NCBI RefSeq assembly: GCF_015680705.1
Contig: NZ_JADNYP010000005.1
Coordinates: 62,001 to 126,000 of the forward strand
Reading direction: 5' to 3'
DNA length: 64,000 bases
DNA from: Pseudomonas fulva
Lineage (GTDB): Bacteria > Pseudomonadota > Gammaproteobacteria > Pseudomonadales > Pseudomonadaceae
Shown: one piece after another, positions 12,407 to 20,263 of the stretch
How the letters are laid out: each line of letters starts with the position of its first letter
Numbering within the stretch: the first letter of the stretch is position 1
Position numbers and translations under genes: made by a program
Notes under the pieces: generated by a model
Database searches by the model: none
What the model saw: the letters and a program-made list of their open reading frames with translations, nothing else
What the model was told of the DNA's origin: nothing

Positions 12407-12745
12407 ATGCGCAACCTCAGCCTTACACGCCAGTGCCTCGGCCTGGTGACCCGCATCGAATGCAGCATTCGCCCGCTGGCCGGCGACAATGGCATGTGGA
12501 CCCTGCTGTTCGCCGCCGGCATGGCTGGCGAACAGCCGTCGGCGGTCAAGGCCCAAGGCCCGTTCCACGGTCCGCAGGTGGCCGAATCGGTGCTCAATGC
12601 CATCGTCGACAGCCTGACCTTGCATGGCTACCAGGTCGCCGAGGGGCCACAGATCTGGTGTACCCATCTGCAGGCACAGTTGCGCCGGATCAATGGCGAG
12701 CGCTGTCGCAACCTTGGCGACTACCAGTTCCATCCCGAACACTGA
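12407..12745 (+). CDS. Conserved hypothetical protein (PA4573-like by position)
   Basis: 112 aa, no recognisable domain, signal peptide or membrane segment. It contains three cysteines (C10, C19 and one in IWCTHLQ) and a basic C-terminal part (QLRRINGERCRN). The ATG follows GGGAGACGCGGTC, a plausible ribosome binding site. As I recall, the same neighbourhood in P. aeruginosa has an uncharacterised gene next to an UPF0114 membrane gene and fklB, so this is probably that orthologue. Codon use fits the surrounding genes. Function unknown. Confidence 0.65.
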   Translation: MRNLSLTRQCLGLVTRIECSIRPLAGDNGMWTLLFAAGMAGEQPSAVKAQGPFHGPQVAESVLNAIVDSLTLHGYQVAEGPQIWCTHLQAQLRRINGERCRNLGDYQFHPEH

Positions 12746-12873
12746 TGCCGCAGCTGCCGGGGCGTGCGATGCGCCTGGACCCAGCGGCGACACAAGGCCA
12801 CGGGCTTCTCTGTCACAGGTGGCATGGCTATACTCGGCCACGCTTTTTCGCCATCTGACGAGTCTTATCCCGC

Positions 12874-13362
12874 ATGGAACGTATCCTCGAAAACGCGATG
12901 TATGCCTCGCGCTGGCTGCTCGCACCGATCTACTTCGGCCTGTCCCTTGGCCTGCTGGCCCTTGCGCTGAAATTCTTCCAGGAGGTGGTCCATGTCTTGC
13001 CCAACGTCTTTGCGTTGAGCGAGGCGGACCTGATCCTGGTGATCCTGTCGCTGATCGACATGTCGCTGGTTGGCGGCCTGCTGGTGATGGTGATGATCTC
13101 GGGCTACGAGAACTTCGTCTCCCAGCTGGATATCGACGAAAGCAAGGAAAAGCTCAACTGGCTGGGCAAGATGGACTCTTCCTCGCTGAAGATGAAGGTG
13201 GCCGCGTCGATCGTGGCCATTTCCTCGATCCACCTGCTGCGTGTGTTCATGGACGCCCAGAACATCTCCACCGACTACCTGATGTGGTACGTGATCATCC
13301 ACATGACCTTCGTCGTCTCGGCGTTCGTCATGGGCTACCTGGACAAGCTGACCAAGCATTGA
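12874..13362 (+). CDS. YqhA / UPF0114 family inner-membrane protein
   Basis: 162 aa matching the TIGR00645/UPF0114 pattern. It starts [27 protein letters not shown], followed by four hydrophobic segments (about residues 12-36, 52-76, 105-122 and 133-154). The conserved motif [12 protein letters not shown] lies in the loop between segments 2 and 3. Function is unknown; these are small integral inner-membrane proteins found widely in proteobacteria. It is followed by a large inverted repeat without a T tract (13381-13414). Confidence 0.87.
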   Translation: MERILENAMYASRWLLAPIYFGLSLGLLALALKFFQEVVHVLPNVFALSEADLILVILSLIDMSLVGGLLVMVMISGYENFVSQLDIDESKEKLNWLGKMDSSSLKMKVAASIVAISSIHLLRVFMDAQNISTDYLMWYVIIHMTFVVSAFVMGYLDKLTKH

Positions 13363-13380
13363 CCTGAGCCGCGGATCGTT

Positions 13381-13414
13381 CGAGGGGCAGGCCGGCACGC
13401 TGGCTTGCCCCTCG
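13381..13414. terminator. Inverted repeat, possible terminator after the UPF0114 gene
   Basis: CGAGGGGCA ... TGCCCCTCG, nine matching base pairs with a partly complementary interior. It starts 18 nt after the stop codon. There is no T run, so termination is uncertain. Confidence 0.4.
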
Positions 13415-13512
13415 TCGTGTCCGGTCCCTGACGAGCCGTCGCGATCGTGCTAGGCTGCTCGCCCATTTCATCAAGGGCGCGGCCTGGTTGCGCCCTGCAG
13501 CGGAGCACGCCA

Positions 13513-14130
13513 ATGTCCGAACTCAACCTGTCCACCGACGAATCCCGCGTCAGCTACGGCATCGGCCGTCAGCTGGGTGGCCAGCTGCGCGACAACCCGC
13601 CACCAGGCGTCAGCCTGGACGCCATCCTGGCCGGCCTGACCGATGCCTTCCAGGGTCAGGACAGCCGCGTCAGCGAGTCTGACCTGTCGGCCAGCTTCAA
13701 GGCCATCCGGGAAATCATGCAGGCTGAGGCCGCGGCCAAGGCTGAAGCCGCCGCCGCCGCAGGCAAGCAGTACCTGGCCGAGAACGCCAAGCGCGAAGGC
13801 ATCGTGACCCTGCCTTCGGGTCTGCAGTACGAAGTGCTGGCCAGCGGCGAAGGCACTAAGCCCGGCCGCGAAGACAGCGTGCGCACCCATTACCATGGCA
13901 CCCTGATCGATGGCACCGTGTTCGACAGCTCCTACGATCGTGGCCAGCCGATCGAGTTTCCAGTCAGCGGCGTGATCGCCGGCTGGACCGAGGCCCTGCA
14001 GCTGATGAACGCCGGCAGCAAATGGCGCCTGCACGTACCGAGCGAGCTGGCCTACGGTGCCCAGGGTGCTGGCAGCATTCCGCCACATAGCGTACTGGTG
14101 TTCGACGTCGAGCTGCTCGACGTTCTGTAA
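13513..14130 (+). CDS. fklB: FKBP-type peptidyl-prolyl cis-trans isomerase (FklB-like)
   Basis: 205 aa, the usual FklB size. The N-terminal dimerisation domain (about residues 1-95) begins LSTDESRVSYGIGRQLGGQL and ends in an Ala/Glu/Lys-rich helix. The C-terminal FKBP domain (about 100-205) has HYHGTLIDGTVFDSSYDRGQP, FPVSGVIAGWTEALQLM and PSELAYGAQG, all hallmarks of an active isomerase. No signal peptide is seen, so it is probably cytoplasmic. ATG 13513 is preceded by GGAG about 7 nt upstream. It catalyses proline isomerisation and may act as a chaperone. Confidence 0.92.
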   Translation: MSELNLSTDESRVSYGIGRQLGGQLRDNPPPGVSLDAILAGLTDAFQGQDSRVSESDLSASFKAIREIMQAEAAAKAEAAAAAGKQYLAENAKREGIVTLPSGLQYEVLASGEGTKPGREDSVRTHYHGTLIDGTVFDSSYDRGQPIEFPVSGVIAGWTEALQLMNAGSKWRLHVPSELAYGAQGAGSIPPHSVLVFDVELLDVL

Positions 14131-14208
14131 CTGAGCTTCGAGCTGCAAGCTGAAGCGGATCGGCGGTGTCGATGCGATTGCCAATCGCCGACTCGCCGCG
14201 ATCTGCTT

Positions 14209-14250
14209 GGCTTGTGGCTTGTGGCTTGTGGCTTGTGGCTTGTGGCTCGC
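14209..14250. repeat. Heptanucleotide tandem repeat (GGCTTGT)x5
   Basis: Five perfect consecutive copies of GGCTTGT (14209-14243) plus a degenerate sixth (GGCTCGC) lie in the convergent intergenic space between fklB and the next minus-strand gene. GAGCTGCAAGCTGAAGC words occur just before it. Confidence 0.85.
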
Positions 14251-14253
14251 AAG

Positions 14254-14499
14254 CTAGCTCCACTCAGGCCCAACCGGCCGTAACGCCCTGGCATAACAGA
14301 ACAGAAACAGGTTGCGCACCAGTTCCTTGAGCACCATCGGCTCGCTCGAACTCAGCCCTGAAAGGTCCAGGTCGCCCTGGTCACGCAGTTCATCGAGGGC
14401 GTCTTCTTCGAGCACGGCGCAGACTTCGCCGGTTTCGCGGTGCAGGATGCGCAGGTAGGGATGAGGTCGATCAAGCCAGGCGTCGATCAGATAGGTCAT
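14254..14499 (-). CDS. Small conserved protein (PA4570-like), probably iron-regulated
   Basis: 81 aa, acidic in the middle (LEEDALDELRDQGDLDLSGL), with no known domain, signal peptide or membrane segment. The start is supported by AAGGAGAA 6 nt upstream of ATG 14499. By position between fklB and ispB it corresponds to the gene I recall as PA4570 in P. aeruginosa. A 19-bp Fur-box-like sequence lies 30 nt upstream of the start codon, so iron repression is a reasonable inference. Molecular function is unknown. Confidence 0.75.
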   Translation of the reverse strand: MTYLIDAWLDRPHPYLRILHRETGEVCAVLEEDALDELRDQGDLDLSGLSSSEPMVLKELVRNLFLFCYARALRPVGPEWS

Positions 14500-14528
14500 G
14501 GCTGTTCTCCTTGGATGTTCGTTCCAAT

Positions 14529-14547
14529 GAGAATAATTCTTATTATC
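14529..14547 (-). promoter_or_regulatory. Putative Fur box upstream of the PA4570-like gene
   Basis: On the minus strand the sequence reads GATAATAAGAATTATTCTC. It matches the textbook 19-bp Fur consensus GATAATGATAATCATTATC at 15 of 19 positions by my manual alignment. It lies 30-48 bp before the ATG, a position that would overlap the promoter. Confidence 0.7.
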
Positions 14548-14609
14548 AGAATAGCAAGAGCCTATTGGCGATTTCTTCCGAGCGGCCTCTCGGCGGATGT
14601 CGTGATGCG

Positions 14610-14634
14610 CCAGGATCGCATTGCGCGATCCTGG
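14610..14634 (-). terminator. Perfect 10-bp inverted repeat after phnA
   Basis: CCAGGATCGC, a 5-nt loop, then GCGATCCTGG, 10 nt beyond the end of the phnA frame. It is a strong stem but lacks a following T run, so it may be a terminator or a transcript-stabilising structure. Confidence 0.45.
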
Positions 14635-14643
14635 CAGTGCCGG

Positions 14644-14985
14644 TCAGACCTTGCGCACGAACTCCGACTTCAGCTTCATGGCGCCGATGCCGTCGATCTT
14701 GCAGTCGATGTCGTGGTCACCGTCGCACAGGCGAATGTTCTTCACCTTGGTGCCGACCTTGACCACCAGCGAGGATCCCTTGACCTTGAGGTCCTTGATC
14801 ACGGTGACGGTATCGCCGTCTTGCAGGACATTGCCCACGGAGTCCTTCTTCACCGCTTCATCGTCGGCGCTTTGCTCGGTGTCGTGGGCTGACCATTCAT
14901 GGGCGCACTCCGGGCAGACCAGCTGGGTGCCGTCCTCGTAGGTGTATTCGGAGTGGCATTGGGGGCAGGGCGGCAAGGTGCTCAC
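14644..14985 (-). CDS. phnA: PhnA family zinc-ribbon protein (YjdM-like)
   Basis: 113 aa from a GTG start at 14985, supported by GAGGAAG about 6 nt upstream; an upstream ATG in the same frame lacks this site. The N-terminal zinc ribbon has two CxxC pairs (CPQCHSEY and CPECAHEW). The C-terminal PhnA domain is recognisable from [20 protein letters not shown] and [21 protein letters not shown]. Despite the historical name it is not part of a phosphonate operon here, and the role of the family is unsettled. It is a stand-alone gene on the minus strand between the PA4570-like gene and ispB. Confidence 0.87.
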   Translation of the reverse strand: MSTLPPCPQCHSEYTYEDGTQLVCPECAHEWSAHDTEQSADDEAVKKDSVGNVLQDGDTVTVIKDLKVKGSSLVVKVGTKVKNIRLCDGDHDIDCKIDGIGAMKLKSEFVRKV

Positions 14986-15165
14986 GGGACTTCCTCGGTA
15001 GGCGAACAAAGGCGCACATTGTATAGGGTTTTGCAAAAGGCGTCATGAATGCATCGCCAGGCCAGCCAGGCGCCGGCGCTGCCAGCGTTCGTGGCGGCCG
15101 GGCGGGCATGTCCGAGAGCGCAGGGGCTCCGCCAGGCGCGGGCGTGCCCGCGAGGCAAGGAGGGG

Positions 15166-16134
15166 TCAGTGGGTGCGGGCGACGGCGAATTCGCTCAGTT
15201 CGACCAGGGCATCCCGATACTGGCTGGCTGGCAGCACTTCGAGGCAGGCGATGGCGCGGGCGACATAGTCGCGGGCCATGCGCGCGGTGTAGTCGAGGGA
15301 GCCGGAAGCCTCGACGGCGCTGCGAATGCTTTCCAGGTCTTCGATGCCGCCTTTCTGGATGGCCTGGCGCACCAGCGCGGCCTGCTCGGCCGTACCTTCG
15401 CGCATGGTGTGGATCAGCGGCAGGGTGGGCTTGCCCTCGGCGAGATCGTCACCGACGTTCTTGCCCAGGGTGTGCGAGTCGCCCTTGTAGTCGAGCAGGT
15501 CGTCGACCAGTTGGAAGGCCACCCCCAGGTGATCGCCAAAGGTGCGCAGCGCCTCGCGCTGTTCGTCGCTGGCGCCGGCCAGGGCCGCGGCGCTGTGGGT
15601 GGACGCCTCGAACAGCATCGCGGTCTTGCCGCGGATGACCTCCATGTACACCTGTTCGGTGGTGCTGGCGTCACGCACGCGCGACAGCTGCAGCACTTCG
15701 CCCTCGGCGATCACCCGGGTGGCGTGGGAGAGGATCTGCATCACCGGCATCGAGCCGAGCTCGACCATCATCTCGAACGAGCGCGAATACAGGAAATCGC
15801 CCACCAGCACGCTCGGTGCGTTGCCCCACAGGGCGTTAGCGGTGGAGCGGCCGCGGCGCATGCCCGACATGTCGACCACGTCGTCGTGCAGCAGGGTGGC
15901 GGTATGCAGGAACTCGATCGTCGCCGCCAGCAGGCGCAAGTCGTCGTTGCGGTGGCCCAGGGCCTTGCCGCAGAGCAGCACCAGCAGCGGACGCAGGCGC
16001 TTGCCCCCGGCCGACGTGATATAGTCGCCGATCTTCGATACCAGCGGCACGCGCGAGGTCAGCTGCTCCTTGATGATCTCGTCGACGGCGCTGAAATCTT
16101 CAGCGACCGCGCGGTAGAAGGTTTGGGGTTGCAT
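15166..16134 (-). CDS. ispB: Octaprenyl/nonaprenyl diphosphate synthase
   Basis: 322 aa. Makes the long isoprenoid side chain of ubiquinone by adding isopentenyl diphosphate to an allylic primer. The first aspartate-rich motif is DDVVDMSGMRRG and the second is QLVDDLLDYKGD, both complete; GGKRLRP near residue 50 is also conserved. ATG 16134 is chosen over an ATG 12 bases upstream because only the former has GGAG at the right distance. It is divergent from rplU, an arrangement common in gamma-proteobacteria. Confidence 0.94.
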   Translation of the reverse strand: MQPQTFYRAVAEDFSAVDEIIKEQLTSRVPLVSKIGDYITSAGGKRLRPLLVLLCGKALGHRNDDLRLLAATIEFLHTATLLHDDVVDMSGMRRGRSTANALWGNAPSVLVGDFLYSRSFEMMVELGSMPVMQILSHATRVIAEGEVLQLSRVRDASTTEQVYMEVIRGKTAMLFEASTHSAAALAGASDEQREALRTFGDHLGVAFQLVDDLLDYKGDSHTLGKNVGDDLAEGKPTLPLIHTMREGTAEQAALVRQAIQKGGIEDLESIRSAVEASGSLDYTARMARDYVARAIACLEVLPASQYRDALVELSEFAVARTH

Positions 16135-16219
16135 CGGCTGCTCCATTGAGGTTGCGCGGCATGCTAGGTCGCGGGTCCCGGTGTGTCAAGGCGCGGCGGC
16201 CGGCTGGCGGGGGCGGCAC

Positions 16220-16248
16220 TTGCAAGGAGATTGCCGGTTGCGTACAAT
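16220..16248 (+). promoter_or_regulatory. Sigma-70 type promoter for rplU-rpmA
   Basis: TTGCAA at 16220-16225, a 17-nt spacer, and TACAAT at 16243-16248. It lies about 130 bp upstream of rplU, leaving room for a leader of about 125 nt. Confidence 0.65.
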
Positions 16249-16380
16249 CGCGCACCCTAACTTTCCTGGGCAGCACCTGCCTTACGCAATTGCATCGGGG
16301 CCTTTCCAGCCCTGTGCAGCCATGCCAGCCAATACTCATCTTATAAAGAGCTGGGTGAGCAGGATTATCGGAGAAATACC

Positions 16381-16695
16381 ATGTCTTACGCAGTAATCGT
16401 TACCGGCGGCAAGCAGTACAAAGTAGCCGAAGGTGAATACCTGAAGGTCGAGAAGCTGGAAGTCGCCACTGGCGAGTCCGTCACTTTCGATCGCGTCCTG
16501 CTGGTTGCCAACGGTGACGACGTCACCATCGGCGCGCCAGTGGTCGCTGGTGCCAAGGTCGTTGCCGAAGTCGTTTCGCAAGGCCGCCACGACAAGGTTC
16601 GCATCATCAAGTTCCGTCGTCGCAAGCACCACATGAAGCGTATGGGCCACCGCCAGTGGTTCACCGAGATCAAGATCACCGGTATCCAGGCTTAA
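16381..16695 (+). CDS. rplU: 50S ribosomal protein L21
   Basis: 104 aa, full family length. It starts [26 protein letters not shown], the diagnostic L21 N-terminus. The C-terminal basic signature is [24 protein letters not shown] good ribosome binding site (GGAGAAA) precedes the ATG. It binds 23S rRNA and pairs with L20. It is followed after 37 nt by rpmA in the usual two-gene operon. Confidence 0.98.
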   Translation: MSYAVIVTGGKQYKVAEGEYLKVEKLEVATGESVTFDRVLLVANGDDVTIGAPVVAGAKVVAEVVSQGRHDKVRIIKFRRRKHHMKRMGHRQWFTEIKITGIQA

Positions 16696-16732
16696 TCGCC
16701 AAGATCCCTTGAATTTATTGGAGAATTGAACC

Positions 16733-16990
16733 ATGGCACACAAAAAGGCTGGTGGTAGTACTCGTAACGGTCGCGATTCAGAATCGAAACGCCTTGGCGT
16801 GAAGATGTATGGCGGCCAGGTCATCAAGGCCGGCAACATCATCGTCCGCCAGCGCGGCACCCAGTTCCACGCCGGTTTCGGCGTCGGCATGGGCAAGGAT
16901 CACACCCTGTTCGCCAAGATCGAAGGCGTGATCAAGTTCGAGAAGAAGGGCGAGTTCGGCCGTCGCTATGTAAGCGTCGTCGCGGCCTGA
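16733..16990 (+). CDS. rpmA: 50S ribosomal protein L27
   Basis: 85 aa. It begins [29 protein letters not shown], whose flexible N-terminus reaches the peptidyl-transferase centre in the ribosome (family knowledge). GGAG lies 8 nt before the ATG. It is the last gene of the rplU-rpmA operon and is closed by a strong terminator 16 nt downstream. Confidence 0.98.
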   Translation: MAHKKAGGSTRNGRDSESKRLGVKMYGGQVIKAGNIIVRQRGTQFHAGFGVGMGKDHTLFAKIEGVIKFEKKGEFGRRYVSVVAA

Positions 16991-17005
16991 TCGAGCTGTC
17001 GCTGG

Positions 17006-17034
17006 AAAAGCCCCGTCATGCGACGGGGCTTTTT
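17006..17034 (+). terminator. Rho-independent terminator of rplU-rpmA
   Basis: Twelve-base arm AAAAGCCCCGTC, loop ATGC, then GACGGGGCTTTTT. It has a GC-rich stem and a T tract. Confidence 0.93.
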
Positions 17035-17140
17035 CGTTTGTGCTGAGCCTCTTGCAAAGCTGTTCGCATGGGCTGCCGGCGCTGGTATCTTCGGTCTACG
17101 GGGCAGCCGCGCTCATTTTTGCAAGAGCCTCATGTTTTGA

Positions 17141-18400
<1,260 letters not shown>

Positions 18401-18417
18401 TCGGTTGCAGTACACTG

Positions 18418-18443
18418 AACGCCGCTCCTTCGAGCGGCGTTTT
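18418..18443 (+). terminator. Rho-independent terminator of obgE
   Basis: AACGCCGCTC, loop CTTC, GAGCGGCGTTTT; perfect 10-bp stem, 17 nt after the obgE stop codon. Confidence 0.9.
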
Positions 18444-18475
18444 GGTATCTAAAGATCGACATAGGTTGGAAGAAG

Positions 18476-19594
18476 ATGCGAGACAAGGTGACAGGCGCGC
18501 GGCGCTGGGTCGTGAAGATCGGCAGCGCCCTGCTGACGGCCGATGGCAAGGGGCTCGACCGTGGCGCCATGGCTGTCTGGGTCGAACAGATGGTGGCACT
18601 GCGCGAAGCGGGCGTGGAGTTGGTGCTGGTATCCTCCGGGGCCGTTGCCGCTGGCATGAGCCAACTGGGCTGGAGCACTCGACCGAGCGCGATGAACGAG
18701 CTGCAGGCCGCGGCTTCGCTCGGTCAGATGCGCCTGGTGCAAGCCTGGGAGTCGAGCTTTGGCGAGCATGGCAAGCATACCGCGCAGATCCTTCTGACCC
18801 ATGACGACCTGTCCGACCGCAAGCGTTACCTCAATGCCCGCAGTACCTTGCGTACCCTGGTCGAGCTGGGCGTGGTACCGGTGATCAACGAGAACGACAC
18901 GGTGGTCACCGACGAGATCCGCTTCGGCGACAACGATACCCTGGCCGCCCTGGTGGCCAACCTGGTGGAAGCCGACCTGCTGGTCATCCTCACTGATCGT
19001 GACGGCATGTTCGATGCTGACCCGCGCAGCAATCCCGACGCTTCGCTGATCTTCGAAGCCCGCGCCGACGATCCATCGCTCGACGCCGTGGCGGGCGGCA
19101 CCGGTGGCGCGCTGGGCCGTGGCGGCATGCAGACCAAGCTGCGTGCCGCGCGCCTGGCGGCGCGCTCCGGTGCCCATACCATCATCGTCGGCGGGCGCAT
19201 CGAGCGGGTGCTGGACCGCCTGAAGGCCGGCGAGCGCCTTGGTACCTTGCTTTCACCCGAACGCGGCATGCTCGCGGCACGCAAGCAATGGCTGGCCGGT
19301 CACTTGCAGACCCGTGGCATCCTGGCCCTGGATGCCGGCGCCGTGCAGGCCCTGCGCGAGGCCAACAAGAGCCTGTTGCCGGTTGGAGTCAAGGCCGTGC
19401 AAGGCAGCTTCCGCCGGGGCGAGATGGTGATCTGCGTCGGCCCCGACGGCCAGGAAATCGCCCGTGGCCTGGCCAACTACAGTGCCCAGGAAGCGCAGAA
19501 GATCATCGGCCAGCCCTCCGATGCCATCCACGGCATCCTGGGGTACAGCGCCGAACCCGAGCTGGTGCATCGCGACAACCTGGTCCTGGTCTGA
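18476..19594 (+). CDS. proB: Glutamate 5-kinase
   Basis: 372 aa. First step of proline synthesis, phosphorylating glutamate with ATP. The amino-acid kinase domain (about residues 10-260) has [54 protein letters not shown] and [22 protein letters not shown]. The C-terminal PUA domain (about 277-355) begins [13 protein letters not shown]. The length is that of E. coli-type two-domain ProB. creA starts 11 nt after the stop codon. Proline feedback inhibition is expected from the family. Confidence 0.96.
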   Translation: MRDKVTGARRWVVKIGSALLTADGKGLDRGAMAVWVEQMVALREAGVELVLVSSGAVAAGMSQLGWSTRPSAMNELQAAASLGQMRLVQAWESSFGEHGKHTAQILLTHDDLSDRKRYLNARSTLRTLVELGVVPVINENDTVVTDEIRFGDNDTLAALVANLVEADLLVILTDRDGMFDADPRSNPDASLIFEARADDPSLDAVAGGTGGALGRGGMQTKLRAARLAARSGAHTIIVGGRIERVLDRLKAGERLGTLLSPERGMLAARKQWLAGHLQTRGILALDAGAVQALREANKSLLPVGVKAVQGSFRRGEMVICVGPDGQEIARGLANYSAQEAQKIIGQPSDAIHGILGYSAEPELVHRDNLVLV

Positions 19595-19604
19595 GGGGAT
19601 GTGC

Positions 19605-20060
19605 ATGTTGAAGAAGCTGTTAGCCGTGGCCGCGCTGGCGTTGCCGGCGCTTGCGAATGCCGAGCAGATCGGCCAGGTGTCGACGGTATTCAAGTTCGTC
19701 GGGCCGAACGATCGTATCGTGGTGGAGGCGTTCGACGATCCGAAGGTCGAAGGGGTGACCTGCTACCTGTCGCGTGCCAAGACTGGCGGGATCAAGGGCG
19801 GGCTGGGTCTGGCCGAGGATCGCGCCGAAGCGTCGATCGCCTGTCGCCAGGTCGGGCCGATCCGCTTCAAGGGCGAGCTCAAGGAGGGCGAGTCGGTATT
19901 CAAGGAGCGCACCTCGCTGGTGTTCAAGACCATGCAGGTGGTGCGCTTTTTCGACCAGAAGCGCAATACCCTGGTGTATCTGGTCTACAGCGACCGGGTG
20001 ATCGAGGGCAGCCCGCAGAATGCGGTGACGGCGATCCCGATCCTGCCTTGGACGAAATAG
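19605..20060 (+). CDS. creA: CreA family exported protein
   Basis: 151 aa with a signal peptide ([19 protein letters not shown], cleaved before EQIGQV). The conserved CreA core includes [41 protein letters not shown] and [24 protein letters not shown]. Two cysteines (in VTCYL and IACRQ) are conserved in the family. ATG 19605 is preferred over an ATG two codons earlier because GAGGGG then sits at normal spacing. Periplasmic and of unknown function. Probably cotranscribed with proB. Confidence 0.9.
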   Translation: MLKKLLAVAALALPALANAEQIGQVSTVFKFVGPNDRIVVEAFDDPKVEGVTCYLSRAKTGGIKGGLGLAEDRAEASIACRQVGPIRFKGELKEGESVFKERTSLVFKTMQVVRFFDQKRNTLVYLVYSDRVIEGSPQNAVTAIPILPWTK

Positions 20061-20132
20061 CCTCGGTGGAGGCACAAGGTCCCGGACTGCGTGGTACGCA
20101 GAGGCGGATACCGGTGTTGTCCCCCAGCTCCC

Positions 20133-20151
20133 GAGGCCGCGAAGCGGCCTC
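20133..20151. repeat. Short palindrome between convergent creA and mksB (REP-like)
   Basis: GAGGCCGC-GAA-GCGGCCTC; eight perfect base pairs with a 3-nt loop. A similar CCGAGGCCGC...GCGGC(C)TC core recurs at about 63869. It may act as a bidirectional terminator or be one copy of a dispersed intergenic palindrome. Confidence 0.5.
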
Positions 20152-20263
20152 AGGTTTCTCCATCCTGCTGGCACGACCTGCGCATTAGCGAGCTGGCTTG
20201 CAAGCCTGCCAGCTCTCGAGGCCGGGCTACCGCTCCCGCACGATCACCGATGCGCCGAACCCT

